From Pseudorhodoferax sp. Leaf274 (GTDB lineage Bacteria; Pseudomonadota; Gammaproteobacteria; Burkholderiales; Burkholderiaceae_C): a stretch of DNA of 64,000 nucleotides. A program made the position numbers and the translations under genes. Location of the stretch: the NCBI RefSeq assembly GCF_001422445.1, contig NZ_LMNA01000023.1:260362-324361 (forward strand), in the 5' to 3' direction. The notes below the pieces were generated by a model. It searched no databases. It was not told the origin of the DNA and saw nothing but the letters and a program-made list of their open reading frames with translations. This document shows positions 53,986 through 63,247 of the stretch, piece by piece (the stretch's first letter is position 1; every line of letters starts with the position of its first letter).

Positions 53986-55344
53986 TCAGCGCCAGTACGG
54001 CTTGCCCTCCGCGCCCCACAGCGCGCGCGCCGCCTGCTCCGCCTCGGCGCAGACGGCATCCATGTCCACGCGCGTGGGCCGGCCGTTCTCCACCAGGATC
54101 TCGCCGTCGACGAGCACCATGGACACGTCGCGCCCCTGGCCCGTGTGGACCAGGTTGCCGAGCGGGTTCACGTGCGGACGCAGGTGCGGCCGGTTGGCGT
54201 CGAACACCACGATGTCGGCCGCCTTGCCCAGTGCCAGGCTGCCGGTGTCGTCCGCCATGCCCAATGCCCTGGCACCACCCATGGTGGCCATGTGGAACAC
54301 GTCGCGCGGCTGCCAGCTGTCGTCCACGAGGCCTTCCTGCACGCGCGCGGTGGCCAGCGCCCAGCGCATCAGTTCGACCATGTCGCCGTGCTGCGTGTCG
54401 GTGGCCAGCGCCATGTTCACACCCGCGCGCTTGAGCATGGGCGTGGGCGCCAGCCGGCCCGAGGTGGCGTTGCACTTGGGGATGTGCACGGCATGCGCAC
54501 CGGCCGCGGCCATGCGGGCCGCATCCTCGGGCGTCACGTAGATGCAGTGGCCGCCCATCAGTCGTTCGCCCAGCAGGCCGGTGTCGGCCAGCACCTCGGT
54601 GGAGCTGCGGCCGCAGCGTGCGCGCACGCGCTCGACCTCCACCTGGCTCTGCCCCAGGTGCGTGCTGACGACCAGGCCGTGCTGCGCCGATGCCGCCGCC
54701 ACCTCGCGCAGGAAGCCCTCCGAGCAGGTGTCCACTGCATGCGCGGCGAGGTTCACGCGCACGCGCGGGTGAGAAGCCCAGCGCGCGTGCAGGTCCAGCC
54801 CGGCCTGCAGCGTGGCGTGGCCGATGGCCGCACTGTGGTGCCAGTCGCCGTGCGCCACGCGCGCGAAGTCCACGTCGTGGATGCGCCAGCTCGGCGCCAG
54901 CCGCATGCCGAGCTCCACCATGGCCTCGGTCGTCACATCGGCATGCACGAAGTTGTCGCCCAGCACGGTGGAGCCGAACAGCAGTGCCTCCAGCGCGCCG
55001 AGCCGGGCCAGCGCGCGCGCCTGCTCGGGGTTCACCTGCGTGCCCTTGGGAATGCCCGGTGTGTAAGAGGGCGCGAAGCCCAGGTCGGCCGCCACGCCGC
55101 GCACCATGGTCAGGATGGAGTGCGCATGGGTGTTGACGAAGCCCGGCGTGACGAAGTGGTCCGGCAGGCGCAGCACGCGGCTGGCCTGGTAGCGCTCGGG
55201 CGGCTGCGCGGCCAGCCAGGCGATGCGGCCGTTCGCGATGCCGATGGCGGCGCCGCGGATTTCGGGTTGCGCGGGGTCGGCTGTCAGCGCGATGGCGTCC
55301 AGCAGCAGCAGGTCGAAGGTGGGGGTGTGGGCTGGGTCGGTCAT
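53986..55344 (-). CDS. Amidohydrolase, deaminase-like (TrzA/AtzB/SsnA type)
   Basis: Metal-dependent hydrolase of 452 residues, deaminase/chlorohydrolase branch of the amidohydrolase superfamily. Metal ligands: HAH in FVNTHAHSIL, His in VVSTHLGQS, His in LMGGHCIYVT and Asp in LATDTQHGD. Such enzymes deaminate or dechlorinate N-heterocycles (guanine, cytosine, s-triazines, S-adenosylhomocysteine). Its own promoter carries GntR site C, 30 bases upstream. Downstream of the GntR gene on the same strand. Confidence 0.9.
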   Translation of the reverse strand: MTDPAHTPTFDLLLLDAIALTADPAQPEIRGAAIGIANGRIAWLAAQPPERYQASRVLRLPDHFVTPGFVNTHAHSILTMVRGVAADLGFAPSYTPGIPKGTQVNPEQARALARLGALEALLFGSTVLGDNFVHADVTTEAMVELGMRLAPSWRIHDVDFARVAHGDWHHSAAIGHATLQAGLDLHARWASHPRVRVNLAAHAVDTCSEGFLREVAAASAQHGLVVSTHLGQSQVEVERVRARCGRSSTEVLADTGLLGERLMGGHCIYVTPEDAARMAAAGAHAVHIPKCNATSGRLAPTPMLKRAGVNMALATDTQHGDMVELMRWALATARVQEGLVDDSWQPRDVFHMATMGGARALGMADDTGSLALGKAADIVVFDANRPHLRPHVNPLGNLVHTGQGRDVSMVLVDGEILVENGRPTRVDMDAVCAEAEQAARALWGAEGKPYWR

Positions 55345-55374
55345 GCGGCCGTTGCAAGCAACGGCCGTGCCGAC

Positions 55375-55386
55375 TTTGTATCCAAT
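55375..55386. promoter_or_regulatory. GntR-type operator TTTGTATCCAAT (site C)
   Basis: Identical 12-mer to site A, 30 bases before the amidohydrolase start and within the 67-base gap behind the GntR gene. The companion element at the same spacing is conserved mainly in its second part (TGTCGCC). A short palindrome GCCGTTGC-N2-GCAACGGC lies between it and the start codon. Confidence 0.7.
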
Positions 55387-55411
55387 CTGCCGATCGACTG
55401 TCGCCGAGGTC

Positions 55412-56149
55412 TCAGCCCAGCAGGGCTTCGGCCAGGTCGATCTCTGGCGCGGCCTCGGCGTCCAGGTTCAGCGATTTCTCGATGTGGTGCAGGTGCTCGT
55501 CCATGAGCGCCACGGCGGCCTCGGCCTGGCCGGCCTCGATGGCGTCCAGCAGCTCGGTGTGCTCGTCGTTCGGGCAGGCCGCGCCGGTGGGGGCGTCGAA
55601 GGTCAGGATGGCCAGGCAGGTCAGCGGCGTGAGCTCGCGCAGCATGCGCGTCATGATCGCGCTGCCCGACAGCTGGGCCAGCAGCACGTGGAACTCGCCC
55701 GACAGCCGCACGGCCGAACGCCGGTCGCCGTTGGCATGGGCCTGCTGCTCGCGCTTGACGAGCGCGCGCAGCTGCTTGATGGCGGTGGGCGCCTTGCCCG
55801 CGGCGATCCGGTCGATCAGCCGCCGCACCACGGCCGGCTCCAGCGTGCGCCGCACCTCCAGCACGTCGTGCGCCTCCTCGGCGCTGGGCGTGGTCACGAA
55901 GGCGCCGCGGTTGGGGATCAGCGTCACGAGCTGCTCCACGGCCAGGCGCTGCAGCACGCCGCGCACCTGGGTGCGACTGACCGCGAACAGCTCGGCCACG
56001 CGCTCCTCCGACAGCTTGGTGCCGGGCAGCAGCCGGTGCTCGACCACGGCCTCGTAGATGCGTTCGTAGATGTCGTCCTTGGAGGCGGCCTTGCCGCTGG
56101 CGTGGGAGGAGGACAGCCGCAGCGTGCGCCGGGACGGAGGGGGGGCCAT
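55412..56149 (-). CDS. GntR-family regulator, FCD subfamily
   Basis: DNA-binding repressor-type protein of 245 residues. Winged helix at about residues 26-90 (IYEAVVEHRLLPGTKLSEERVAELFAVSRTQVRGVLQRLAVEQLVTLIPNRGAFV in shorter pieces), then the helical FCD ligand domain with metal-binding positions in EFHVLLAQLSG, DEHTELLDAI and MDEHLHHIE. It sits in the centre of the catabolic island and is the obvious candidate to bind sites A-D. Probably co-transcribed with the two genes before it, hence auto-regulated through site D. Confidence 0.93.
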   Translation of the reverse strand: MAPPPSRRTLRLSSSHASGKAASKDDIYERIYEAVVEHRLLPGTKLSEERVAELFAVSRTQVRGVLQRLAVEQLVTLIPNRGAFVTTPSAEEAHDVLEVRRTLEPAVVRRLIDRIAAGKAPTAIKQLRALVKREQQAHANGDRRSAVRLSGEFHVLLAQLSGSAIMTRMLRELTPLTCLAILTFDAPTGAACPNDEHTELLDAIEAGQAEAAVALMDEHLHHIEKSLNLDAEAAPEIDLAEALLG

Positions 56150-56215
56150 GGGTGGTGCTGGCGGTGGTGGTGAAGGGGGCCCGCGAGGGCAGGCGGATGG
56201 TAGCGGCTGGGCAGG

Positions 56216-56947
56216 TCAGCCGGCAGGCAGTTCGCTGAACAGGCGGCCCCAGCCCTGCACGCGGCGCGTGTCCACGCCGGCCAGGCGCAGCGACTTCCAG
56301 ACGGCGGTGGCGATGGTGTCGTAGACGGGCATGTCCAGCTCGGCCTCCAGCGCCGGCACCAGCTGCGCGGCGCGCAGGTTGGTGCAGAAGGTGGTGATGC
56401 ACTGCGGCCCGGCGGTGGCGAGTTCGCGCGCCATGGCCTCGATCTGCGCGGGCGTGACCTCGGAGAACTCGAAGTTGACCTGCCTGTCCAGGTGGCGCTC
56501 GGCCACGCAGTCGAAGCCGCTCGCGCGGTAGTTGGCCACGATGCGCTGCTGCACGTCGCCCAGGTAGGGCGAGGCCAGGCCGAAGCGCGTGCGGCCCGAG
56601 AGCTGCATGGCCTCGTTGAGCGCCAGCACCGAGGTGCAGGCGGGGATGCCGGTCTCTGCGGTGATGCGCGCACACAGGGCTTCGTCGGTGTCGAAGCCCA
56701 GCCAGCCCGAGGAGGTGCCGTTCCAGGCGATCACGTCCACGCGCGCATCGGCCAGCAGCCGCGCGGCCTGCAGGATGGGCTCCAGGTCGAACTGGCCCAG
56801 CGCCTGTGCGGACAGCGAGATCTCCGTCACGCGAAAGCGCGCGAAATGCGCCGACACCTCGGGCAGGCCCGCGAGCATGGCCGCCGTGAGCGGCTCCAGC
56901 GCGGTGTTGGACGAGGGCGTCAGCATGCCCAGCAGCACGCGCTCCAT
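56216..56947 (-). CDS. Maleate isomerase / Asp-Glu racemase superfamily protein
   Basis: Protein of 243 residues with the two-domain racemase fold. It opens VLLGMLTPSSNTALEPLTAAML, the signature of maleate cis-trans isomerases and arylmalonate decarboxylases, and keeps both cysteines (IPACTSVLALNEA and TTFCTNLRAAQL). Likely isomerises an unsaturated dicarboxylate or racemises an intermediate. The start overlaps the binding-protein stop (TGATG). Maleate or maleamate arises in nicotinate-type ring degradation, which may be a hint. Confidence 0.88.
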   Translation of the reverse strand: MERVLLGMLTPSSNTALEPLTAAMLAGLPEVSAHFARFRVTEISLSAQALGQFDLEPILQAARLLADARVDVIAWNGTSSGWLGFDTDEALCARITAETGIPACTSVLALNEAMQLSGRTRFGLASPYLGDVQQRIVANYRASGFDCVAERHLDRQVNFEFSEVTPAQIEAMARELATAGPQCITTFCTNLRAAQLVPALEAELDMPVYDTIATAVWKSLRLAGVDTRRVQGWGRLFSELPAG

Positions 56948-57996
56948 CAGACCTTGACCTCCCGGTTGAAGCGGTCGATGTACTCGCCGCGGCGCGGGTT
57001 CAGCTTGGCCCAGTCCACGCCGTTCATGGCCTCGATCTCGGCCACGTTCTTCGCGTAGGCCTGCAGGCCGGGGCTGAACTGCGCCTTGCTGCTGACCGGC
57101 GCGACGAAGTAGGGCGCGGCCGCCATCTGGGTCTGCACCTCGGGGCTCAACGCGGCGTTGATGTAGGCGGCGGCGAGGTCGGGGTTCTTGGTGTTCTTGA
57201 CGATGTGCATCACGCTCTTGATGTGGATCCAGCCCGTCTCGGGCTTGGCCAGCGCCACCGGCACGCCCTTGCCCTGCAGGTCGCCCACGTTGTTGTTGTA
57301 GTGCACGGAGATGTCGATCTGGCCCTGCTGGAACAGCGTGGCCAGGGAGCCGGGGTTGCTGGCCACGGCACTCACGTTGGGCAGCAGCTTCTTGACGAAC
57401 TGGAAGGCAGGTTCGAGGTTCTCCTCGCTGCCGCCGTTCAGGCGCGCGATCTCCACCATCCAGGCCGACATCAGCGTCGAGCCCATGCCCGCCAGGCCCA
57501 CGCGGCCCTTGTACTCGGGCTTGAGCAGGTCGTTCCAGTTCTTGGGTGGGTTCTTGATCTTCTCGGTGTTGTAGGCGATGCCGATGATCTGGCCCGACAC
57601 GAACACCCCCAGGCCGCGCGGATCGACCAGCTTGGGCGGCACGTCCTTGAGGTTGGGCATCTTGTCCACCGGGATCTTCTCGAAGATGTCCTGCGACAGC
57701 GCGGCCAGGTAGGGGCCTTCGTCCAGGATCACCACGTCGTAGGGCGGGTTGGCCTTGGAGGCGACGATCTTGGACACCGTGTCCACCGCCAGCGAAGAGA
57801 CCAGGCTCGTCGACGCGCCCGTGGCCTTGGCGAAGGCCGGCAGCAGGATGCTGCGGTGCGCCGATTCCCAGGCGCCCGGATAGGTGGTCGCCGAGATGGT
57901 CTTGGACTGGGCGTGCGCCAGGCTGGCGTGCAGCGGCAGTTGGGCGGCACCGAAACCGGCTGCGGCTTGCAGCAGCGTGCGGCGGGACAGGGACAT
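56947..57996 (-). CDS. Spermidine/putrescine-type ABC substrate-binding protein (PotD-like)
   Basis: Periplasmic receptor of 349 residues with a twin-arginine signal (MSLSRRTLLQAAAGFGAAQL, ending AHAQ). Type II binding-protein features follow: SALAVDTVSKIVASKANPPYDVVILDEGP and IAYNTEKIKNPPKNWNDLLKPEYKGRVGLAG. It is the receptor for the divergently encoded ATPase and permeases at 58286-61099. Despite the family name, related systems carry many organic amines and acids. Confidence 0.9.
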   Translation of the reverse strand: MSLSRRTLLQAAAGFGAAQLPLHASLAHAQSKTISATTYPGAWESAHRSILLPAFAKATGASTSLVSSLAVDTVSKIVASKANPPYDVVILDEGPYLAALSQDIFEKIPVDKMPNLKDVPPKLVDPRGLGVFVSGQIIGIAYNTEKIKNPPKNWNDLLKPEYKGRVGLAGMGSTLMSAWMVEIARLNGGSEENLEPAFQFVKKLLPNVSAVASNPGSLATLFQQGQIDISVHYNNNVGDLQGKGVPVALAKPETGWIHIKSVMHIVKNTKNPDLAAAYINAALSPEVQTQMAAAPYFVAPVSSKAQFSPGLQAYAKNVAEIEAMNGVDWAKLNPRRGEYIDRFNREVKV

Positions 57997-58146
57997 GGGT
58001 GGACTCCTAGGTTGCGAGGGCTGCCCGATGGCGGGACTCGCCATGCCAGCGCAAGCTTTGTGCCATGGCCTGTATCCAGGGGCGTGGGTGCCGCGCCCTC
58101 CCAAGCCGGTGCGGCGCCTGCGCCAATGTGGCGCAGCGCGCACCAA

Positions 58147-58180
58147 ATTGTGCTCAATGAAAAACGAGATTGTGTCCAAT
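58147..58180. promoter_or_regulatory. Tandem GntR-type operators (site D, two copies)
   Basis: ATTGTGCTCAAT at 58147-58158 and ATTGTGTCCAAT at 58169-58180, 22 bases apart (two helical turns), in the divergent region between the binding-protein gene (57996) and the ATPase gene (58286). The second copy is followed, after six bases, by GTGTTTGTTGCCA as at site A. A weaker relative, CTGTATCCAG, is near 58069. Confidence 0.65.
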
Positions 58181-58218
58181 CTGTTCGGTGTTTGTTGCCA
58201 GAGCGGCTGCCGGCCAGT

Positions 58219-58234
58219 GGCACGTTTCTTGAGT
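58219..58234 (+). promoter_or_regulatory. Sigma-54-like promoter before the PotABC-type operon
   Basis: TGGCACG-TTTC-TTGAG matches the -24/-12 consensus (TGGCACG-N4-TTGCA) except that the -12 GC is GA. It ends 52 bases before the ATPase start. The mismatch is at an important base, so activity is uncertain. No sigma-54 activator gene is in the window. Confidence 0.35.
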
Positions 58235-58285
58235 TGCAGCAGGCAGCGCGGCACCACCCGATGCCGCCCCCAACCAGGCCACTGC

Positions 58286-59374
<1,089 letters not shown>

Positions 59375-59385
59375 CCGGGGTGGCG

Positions 59386-60237
59386 ATGGCAACCGCACCC
59401 CGCTTCGCGCCGCCGCTGGGCCTGGCGCTGCCGCTCGGCATCTTCTTCCTGTTCTTTGTGTTCGCGCCCATGCTGCTGCTGGGCTGGATCAGCCTGCACA
59501 ACGACCAGGGCATGACGCAGTTCGGCATCGCCCAGTACGCCAAGTTCCTGGGCGACGGCTTCAACCTCGGCGTGCTGGGCAGCACGCTGTGGCTGGGCCT
59601 GAAGGTCACGGCGTTGACGCTGCTGATCGGCTTTCCGCTGGCCTACCTCTACACGCAGGCCCCGGCGCGCTGGCAGGGCCTGCTCATGCTGCTGATCGTG
59701 CTGCCGCTGCTCACGAGCTCGGTGGTGCGCACCTTCGCCTGGGTCGTGATCCTGGGCCGCCAGGGCATCGTGAACACGGCGCTGCTCGACCTGGGCCTGA
59801 TCGCCGAGCCGCTCAAGCTGCTCTACACACCGGGCGGCGTGACGGTGGCGCTGGCGCAGATCGAGCTGCCGCTCATGGTGCTGCCGCTCATCACCTCGCT
59901 CATGAACACCGATGCCAACCTGCGCCAGGCCTCGCTGGCGCTCGGCGCGGGCCATTGGCGCACTTTCTGGCAGGTGACGCTGCCGCTCACCATGCCGGGC
60001 CTCCTGGCCGGCGCGCTGCTGGTGTTCGCCTCCAGCATCAGCGCCTTCGTCACGCAGACGCTGGTGGGCGGCGGGCAGCAGATGTTCATGCCCTATTACA
60101 TGTACCAGCAGGCCATCCAGGCCAACAACTATCCGTTCGCCGCCGCGATCGCGATGCTGCTGCTGGCCAGCGTGCTGGCCGTGGTCGTCGCCATCAACGC
60201 CGTGGGCCGCCGCAGCCGGGGATTCGTCCATGCCTGA
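59386..60237 (+). CDS. Spermidine/putrescine-type ABC transporter permease (PotB family)
   Basis: Inner-membrane permease of 283 residues with six spans. FAPMLLLGWISLHN at the N-terminus, LPLLTSSVVRTFAWVVILGRQGIVN in the middle and the EAA loop ASLALGAGHWRTFWQVTLPLTMPGLLAG. Overlaps the next permease gene by 8 bases, so the two are translated together. Confidence 0.92.
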   Translation: MATAPRFAPPLGLALPLGIFFLFFVFAPMLLLGWISLHNDQGMTQFGIAQYAKFLGDGFNLGVLGSTLWLGLKVTALTLLIGFPLAYLYTQAPARWQGLLMLLIVLPLLTSSVVRTFAWVVILGRQGIVNTALLDLGLIAEPLKLLYTPGGVTVALAQIELPLMVLPLITSLMNTDANLRQASLALGAGHWRTFWQVTLPLTMPGLLAGALLVFASSISAFVTQTLVGGGQQMFMPYYMYQQAIQANNYPFAAAIAMLLLASVLAVVVAINAVGRRSRGFVHA

Positions 60238-61099
60238 TGCCTTCGTTTCCGGCGCCCCCGTGCGCCCCGCCGCCGCGCCGCGCGCGGCCGAGTCGTTGGG
60301 CGCCGCGTTCGAGCGGCGCTCGTTCTGGGCCGTGTTCGGCCTGCTCGGCGTGTTCGCCGGCGTGCTACTGCTGGCGCCCACGGTGGTGGTGCTGGTCACC
60401 TCGTTCACGAGCGGCTTCTCGCTCAAGTTTCCGCCGCCGGGCTACTCGGTGCGCTGGTACCAGGCGCTGTGGGATTCGCCGGAGCTGATCGAGGCCGGCG
60501 TGCTCTCGCTCAAGCTGGCGGCGATGGCCACGGGCATCTCGGCCGTGCTGGCGGTGGCGGCGGCGCTGGCGCTGGCACGCCGGCGCGAGGGCTGGGCGCG
60601 CGCGGCCGAGGCCGTGCTGCTGTCGCCGCTGATGCTGCCGGCGCTGGCCATCGGCCTGTCGCTGTTGATGCTGTTCAACATCGCAGGCACGGGCCTGTCG
60701 TTCACCACGCTGGTGCTGGGCCACATCGCCATCACCACGCCCTACATCCTGCGCACCACCTCGGCCAGCCTGCTGCAGATGGACGGCGTCCTGCTGGAAA
60801 GCGCCCACTCGCTGGGCGCCTCGCCGCTCTACGTGTTCCGCACCATCACGCTGCCGCTGATCGCGCGCGGCGTCGCGGCGGGGGCCTTCATCGGCTTCAT
60901 GTACTCGTTCGACAACGTGGCCGTGTCGCTGTTCCTCTCGGACGCGCGCAGCGAGGTGCTGCCAATCCGCATGTGGCACATCATCGAATCGAACCTGGAT
61001 GTGCGGGCAGCGGCCGTGTCGGGCGTGCTGATCGCAGCCACGCTGGTCCTCATGGTCGTCATGGAGCGCGTGGCCGGCATCACCCGCCACATGCGGTGA
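60230..61099 (+). CDS. Spermidine/putrescine-type ABC transporter permease (PotC family)
   Basis: Second permease, 289 residues. FKFPPPGYSVRWYQ-like extracytoplasmic segment (SLKFPPPGYSVRWYQALW), EAA loop ESAHSLGASPLYVFRTITLPLIARGVAAG, and FIGFMYSFDNVAVSLFLS in the last spans are typical of PotC. Completes the importer whose receptor is encoded divergently at 56947-57996. Confidence 0.92.
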   Translation: MPDAFVSGAPVRPAAAPRAAESLGAAFERRSFWAVFGLLGVFAGVLLLAPTVVVLVTSFTSGFSLKFPPPGYSVRWYQALWDSPELIEAGVLSLKLAAMATGISAVLAVAAALALARRREGWARAAEAVLLSPLMLPALAIGLSLLMLFNIAGTGLSFTTLVLGHIAITTPYILRTTSASLLQMDGVLLESAHSLGASPLYVFRTITLPLIARGVAAGAFIGFMYSFDNVAVSLFLSDARSEVLPIRMWHIIESNLDVRAAAVSGVLIAATLVLMVVMERVAGITRHMR

Positions 61100-61117
61100 T
61101 ATGAATCCACCCCGTTT

Positions 61118-61160
61118 GGCTGGCTCACTTCGTGTAGCCAGCCCATCCCCCTCAAGGGGC
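61118..61160. repeat. Hairpin-forming intergenic repeat
   Basis: GGCTGGCT at 61118-61125 and AGCCAGCC at 61136-61143 form a perfect 8-base-pair stem with a 10-base loop; a CCCCCTCAAGGGG palindrome follows at about 61147-61159. The same style of CCCCTCAAGGGG motif is widespread between genes in Comamonadaceae, to my knowledge. It separates two convergent genes and may act as a bidirectional terminator despite lacking a T-run. The rest of 61100-61241 shows only a second short dyad (TCCGCGGCC / GGAGCCGC area). Confidence 0.5.
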
Positions 61161-61241
61161 GCCGCCAGCGGCCTGGCAGAGCCAGTTCCGCGGCGTCTGC
61201 TGGCATGGCCTGCTCCGCGGCCTTCGGAGCCGCTGCCGATT

Positions 61242-61706
61242 TCAACCTTGCCGATGGACGGGGTCGCCGCCCCAGCGCAGCCGCAGTGCGAGGTAGTCGG
61301 CCTCCAGCACACCGTCGCGCAGCGCCATGGCGTGGCCGGTCAGCGTGCAGAAGCGCTCGATGCTGTAGTCGCCCAGGTCGTTGCGGCGCAGCGTGGCGTG
61401 GCGCAGCGCCAGCACCAGGGTGGACACGCCGGCCAGCTTGAGCGCGCCCGCGCACATGGGGCAGGGCTCCATCGTGCAGTACAGCGTGGCGCCCTGCGCC
61501 GCGGCCGGGCCGTGGGCCGCGAAGGCCTGGCGCAGCGCATCGGGCTCGGCGTGCAGCGTCGGGTCGCCCTGGCTGACCTGGCGGTTCTGGCCGCGGCCCA
61601 GCAACTGCCCACCCTGCACCAGCACCGCGCCGGTCGGCCAGTCGCCGCGCGCGTAGGCGTCCTCGGCTTCGTTCAGCGCCAGGCGCATCCAGTGCTCGTC
61701 GTTCAT
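61242..61706 (-). CDS. Nucleoside/cytosine-type deaminase (CDA fold)
   Basis: Zinc deaminase of 154 residues. Catalytic motifs LHAEPDAL (His and Glu; the first His is HAE) and TMEPCPMCAGA (two Cys ligands) define the cytidine/deoxycytidylate deaminase superfamily, guanine deaminase/TadA branch. The position HAEPDA has Pro-Asp after HAE where HAEMxA is usual in guanine deaminases. It is divergent, by 32 bases, from an amidohydrolase, so it likely deaminates a base or related heterocycle in the island's pathway. Confidence 0.87.
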   Translation of the reverse strand: MNDEHWMRLALNEAEDAYARGDWPTGAVLVQGGQLLGRGQNRQVSQGDPTLHAEPDALRQAFAAHGPAAAQGATLYCTMEPCPMCAGALKLAGVSTLVLALRHATLRRNDLGDYSIERFCTLTGHAMALRDGVLEADYLALRLRWGGDPVHRQG

Positions 61707-61738
61707 CCAACACCTTCCACAACATTCGGGGCCAAACC

Positions 61739-63247
61739 ATGAGCAAGAAACGCACCCTGTTGCGCAATGCGCGCGTGCTGCTGGGCGACGCGCTGGCGCT
61801 GTCGGACGGCCCGCAGGACCTGCTGGTCGAGGGCGGCCGTATCGCCGCCATCGCGCCGGCCGGCACGCTGGGCCAGGCCGAGCAGATCATCGACCTGACC
61901 GACCACCTGCTGGTGCCGGGCCTCGTCAACGGCCACCAGCATTCGCACGAGCACTTCCAGCGCGGTCGCACCGAGAACCTGCCGCTGGAACTGTGGATGC
62001 AGCTGGTGCGCACGCGCACGCCCGTGCCGCTCACGCCGCGCCAGGTCTACCTGCGCACCATGGTCGGGGCGATCGAATCGCTGCGCACGGGCGCCACCAC
62101 CATCGTGGACGACATGGCGCTGGGCGGCGCCATCGACCGCGAACGCATCGCCGCCGTGCTGCAGGCCTACGACGACGTGGGCATCCGCGCGCTGCTGGGC
62201 TTCGCGATGATGGACAAGCCCATCGTCGACAACTTCCCGTTCCTCGCGGCCCACGTACCAACCGCGCTGGTCGCCGAATTGCGCGCCGCACCGCGGCCTG
62301 CCGGCGCCGAACAGTTGGCGCTGGTGCGCGGGCTGGCGCGCGAGCGGCATCCGCAATCGCGCCGCGTGGGCGTGCTGGTGTCGGCGTCGGCGCCGCAGCG
62401 CTGCACCGAGCCCTTCCTGCGCGAGGTGCGCGCCCTGGCCGACGAGCTGGCGCTGCCCGTCATCACGCACGTGCAGGAAACGCGGCTGCAGGTCGTCACG
62501 GGCCAGCTGTTCTACGGCTGCCCCATGGTCGAGTACCTGGACCGCATCGGCTTCCTCAAGCCCGCCACCAGCCTGATCCACGCCGTGTGGCTGAACCCGC
62601 GCGAGATCGCGGCACTGGCGCGCACGGGCGCCACGGCCCAGCACAACCCGTGGAGCAACCTGCTGCTGGGCTCGGGCGTGCAGCCCGTGCGCGAACTGCT
62701 GGACGCCGGCGTCAACGTGAGCCTGGGGTCGGACGGCTCGTGTTCCACCGTCACCGTGAACATGCTCAACGTGCTGGGCAGCGCGGCGGCCGTCTCCAAG
62801 CTGCGCGGCGACGACCACCGGCGCTGGCTGTCGGCGCACGAGGCGCTGCACGCCGGCACGCTGGCAGGCGGGCGCGCGCTGGGCTTCGGCGAGCAACTGG
62901 GGTCGCTGCGCGTGGGGGCCATCGCCGATCTGGTGGGCTACCGCACCGACAGCGTCACGTTCACGCCCTTCAACGATCCGGTGCGCCAGCTGGTCTATGC
63001 CGAGCGCGGCGCGGGCCTGGGCTTCTCCATGGTCGACGGCGAGGTCGTGGTGGCGGGCGGCGCGCTGCGCGCGGTGGACGAGGCCGGTCTGCTGCGCGAG
63101 ATCGAACGCGAGTTTGCGCACCTGGCGCCGCAGTACGCCAAGGCCGAGGCCGAGATGGGGCCGGTGGTCGCTGCGCTGGAGGGCATCCACCGCGAGGGGC
63201 TGGCGACGGCCATCGCGCCCGACACCTGCGCGGCGAGGCTGGCATGA
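61739..63247 (+). CDS. Amidohydrolase, deaminase-like (second copy in the island)
   Basis: Amidohydrolase of 502 residues, distinct from the one at 53986. Metal ligands: HQH in LVNGHQHSHEHF, His in VITHVQETR, His in LIHAVWLNP and Asp in LGSDGSCST. It resembles the AtzB/TrzN/guanine-deaminase-like branch. Its stop overlaps the start of the allantoinase-like gene (ATGA), so the two act in sequence. The 32-base divergent spacer carries no recognisable GntR site. Confidence 0.88.
   Translation: MSKKRTLLRNARVLLGDALALSDGPQDLLVEGGRIAAIAPAGTLGQAEQIIDLTDHLLVPGLVNGHQHSHEHFQRGRTENLPLELWMQLVRTRTPVPLTPRQVYLRTMVGAIESLRTGATTIVDDMALGGAIDRERIAAVLQAYDDVGIRALLGFAMMDKPIVDNFPFLAAHVPTALVAELRAAPRPAGAEQLALVRGLARERHPQSRRVGVLVSASAPQRCTEPFLREVRALADELALPVITHVQETRLQVVTGQLFYGCPMVEYLDRIGFLKPATSLIHAVWLNPREIAALARTGATAQHNPWSNLLLGSGVQPVRELLDAGVNVSLGSDGSCSTVTVNMLNVLGSAAAVSKLRGDDHRRWLSAHEALHAGTLAGGRALGFGEQLGSLRVGAIADLVGYRTDSVTFTPFNDPVRQLVYAERGAGLGFSMVDGEVVVAGGALRAVDEAGLLREIEREFAHLAPQYAKAEAEMGPVVAALEGIHREGLATAIAPDTCAARLA

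Noticed and set aside
58060-58080. CTGTATCCAG as a further full GntR site
   Set aside because: Both outer bases of the TTG/CAA half-sites differ, so it is mentioned only as a weak relative.
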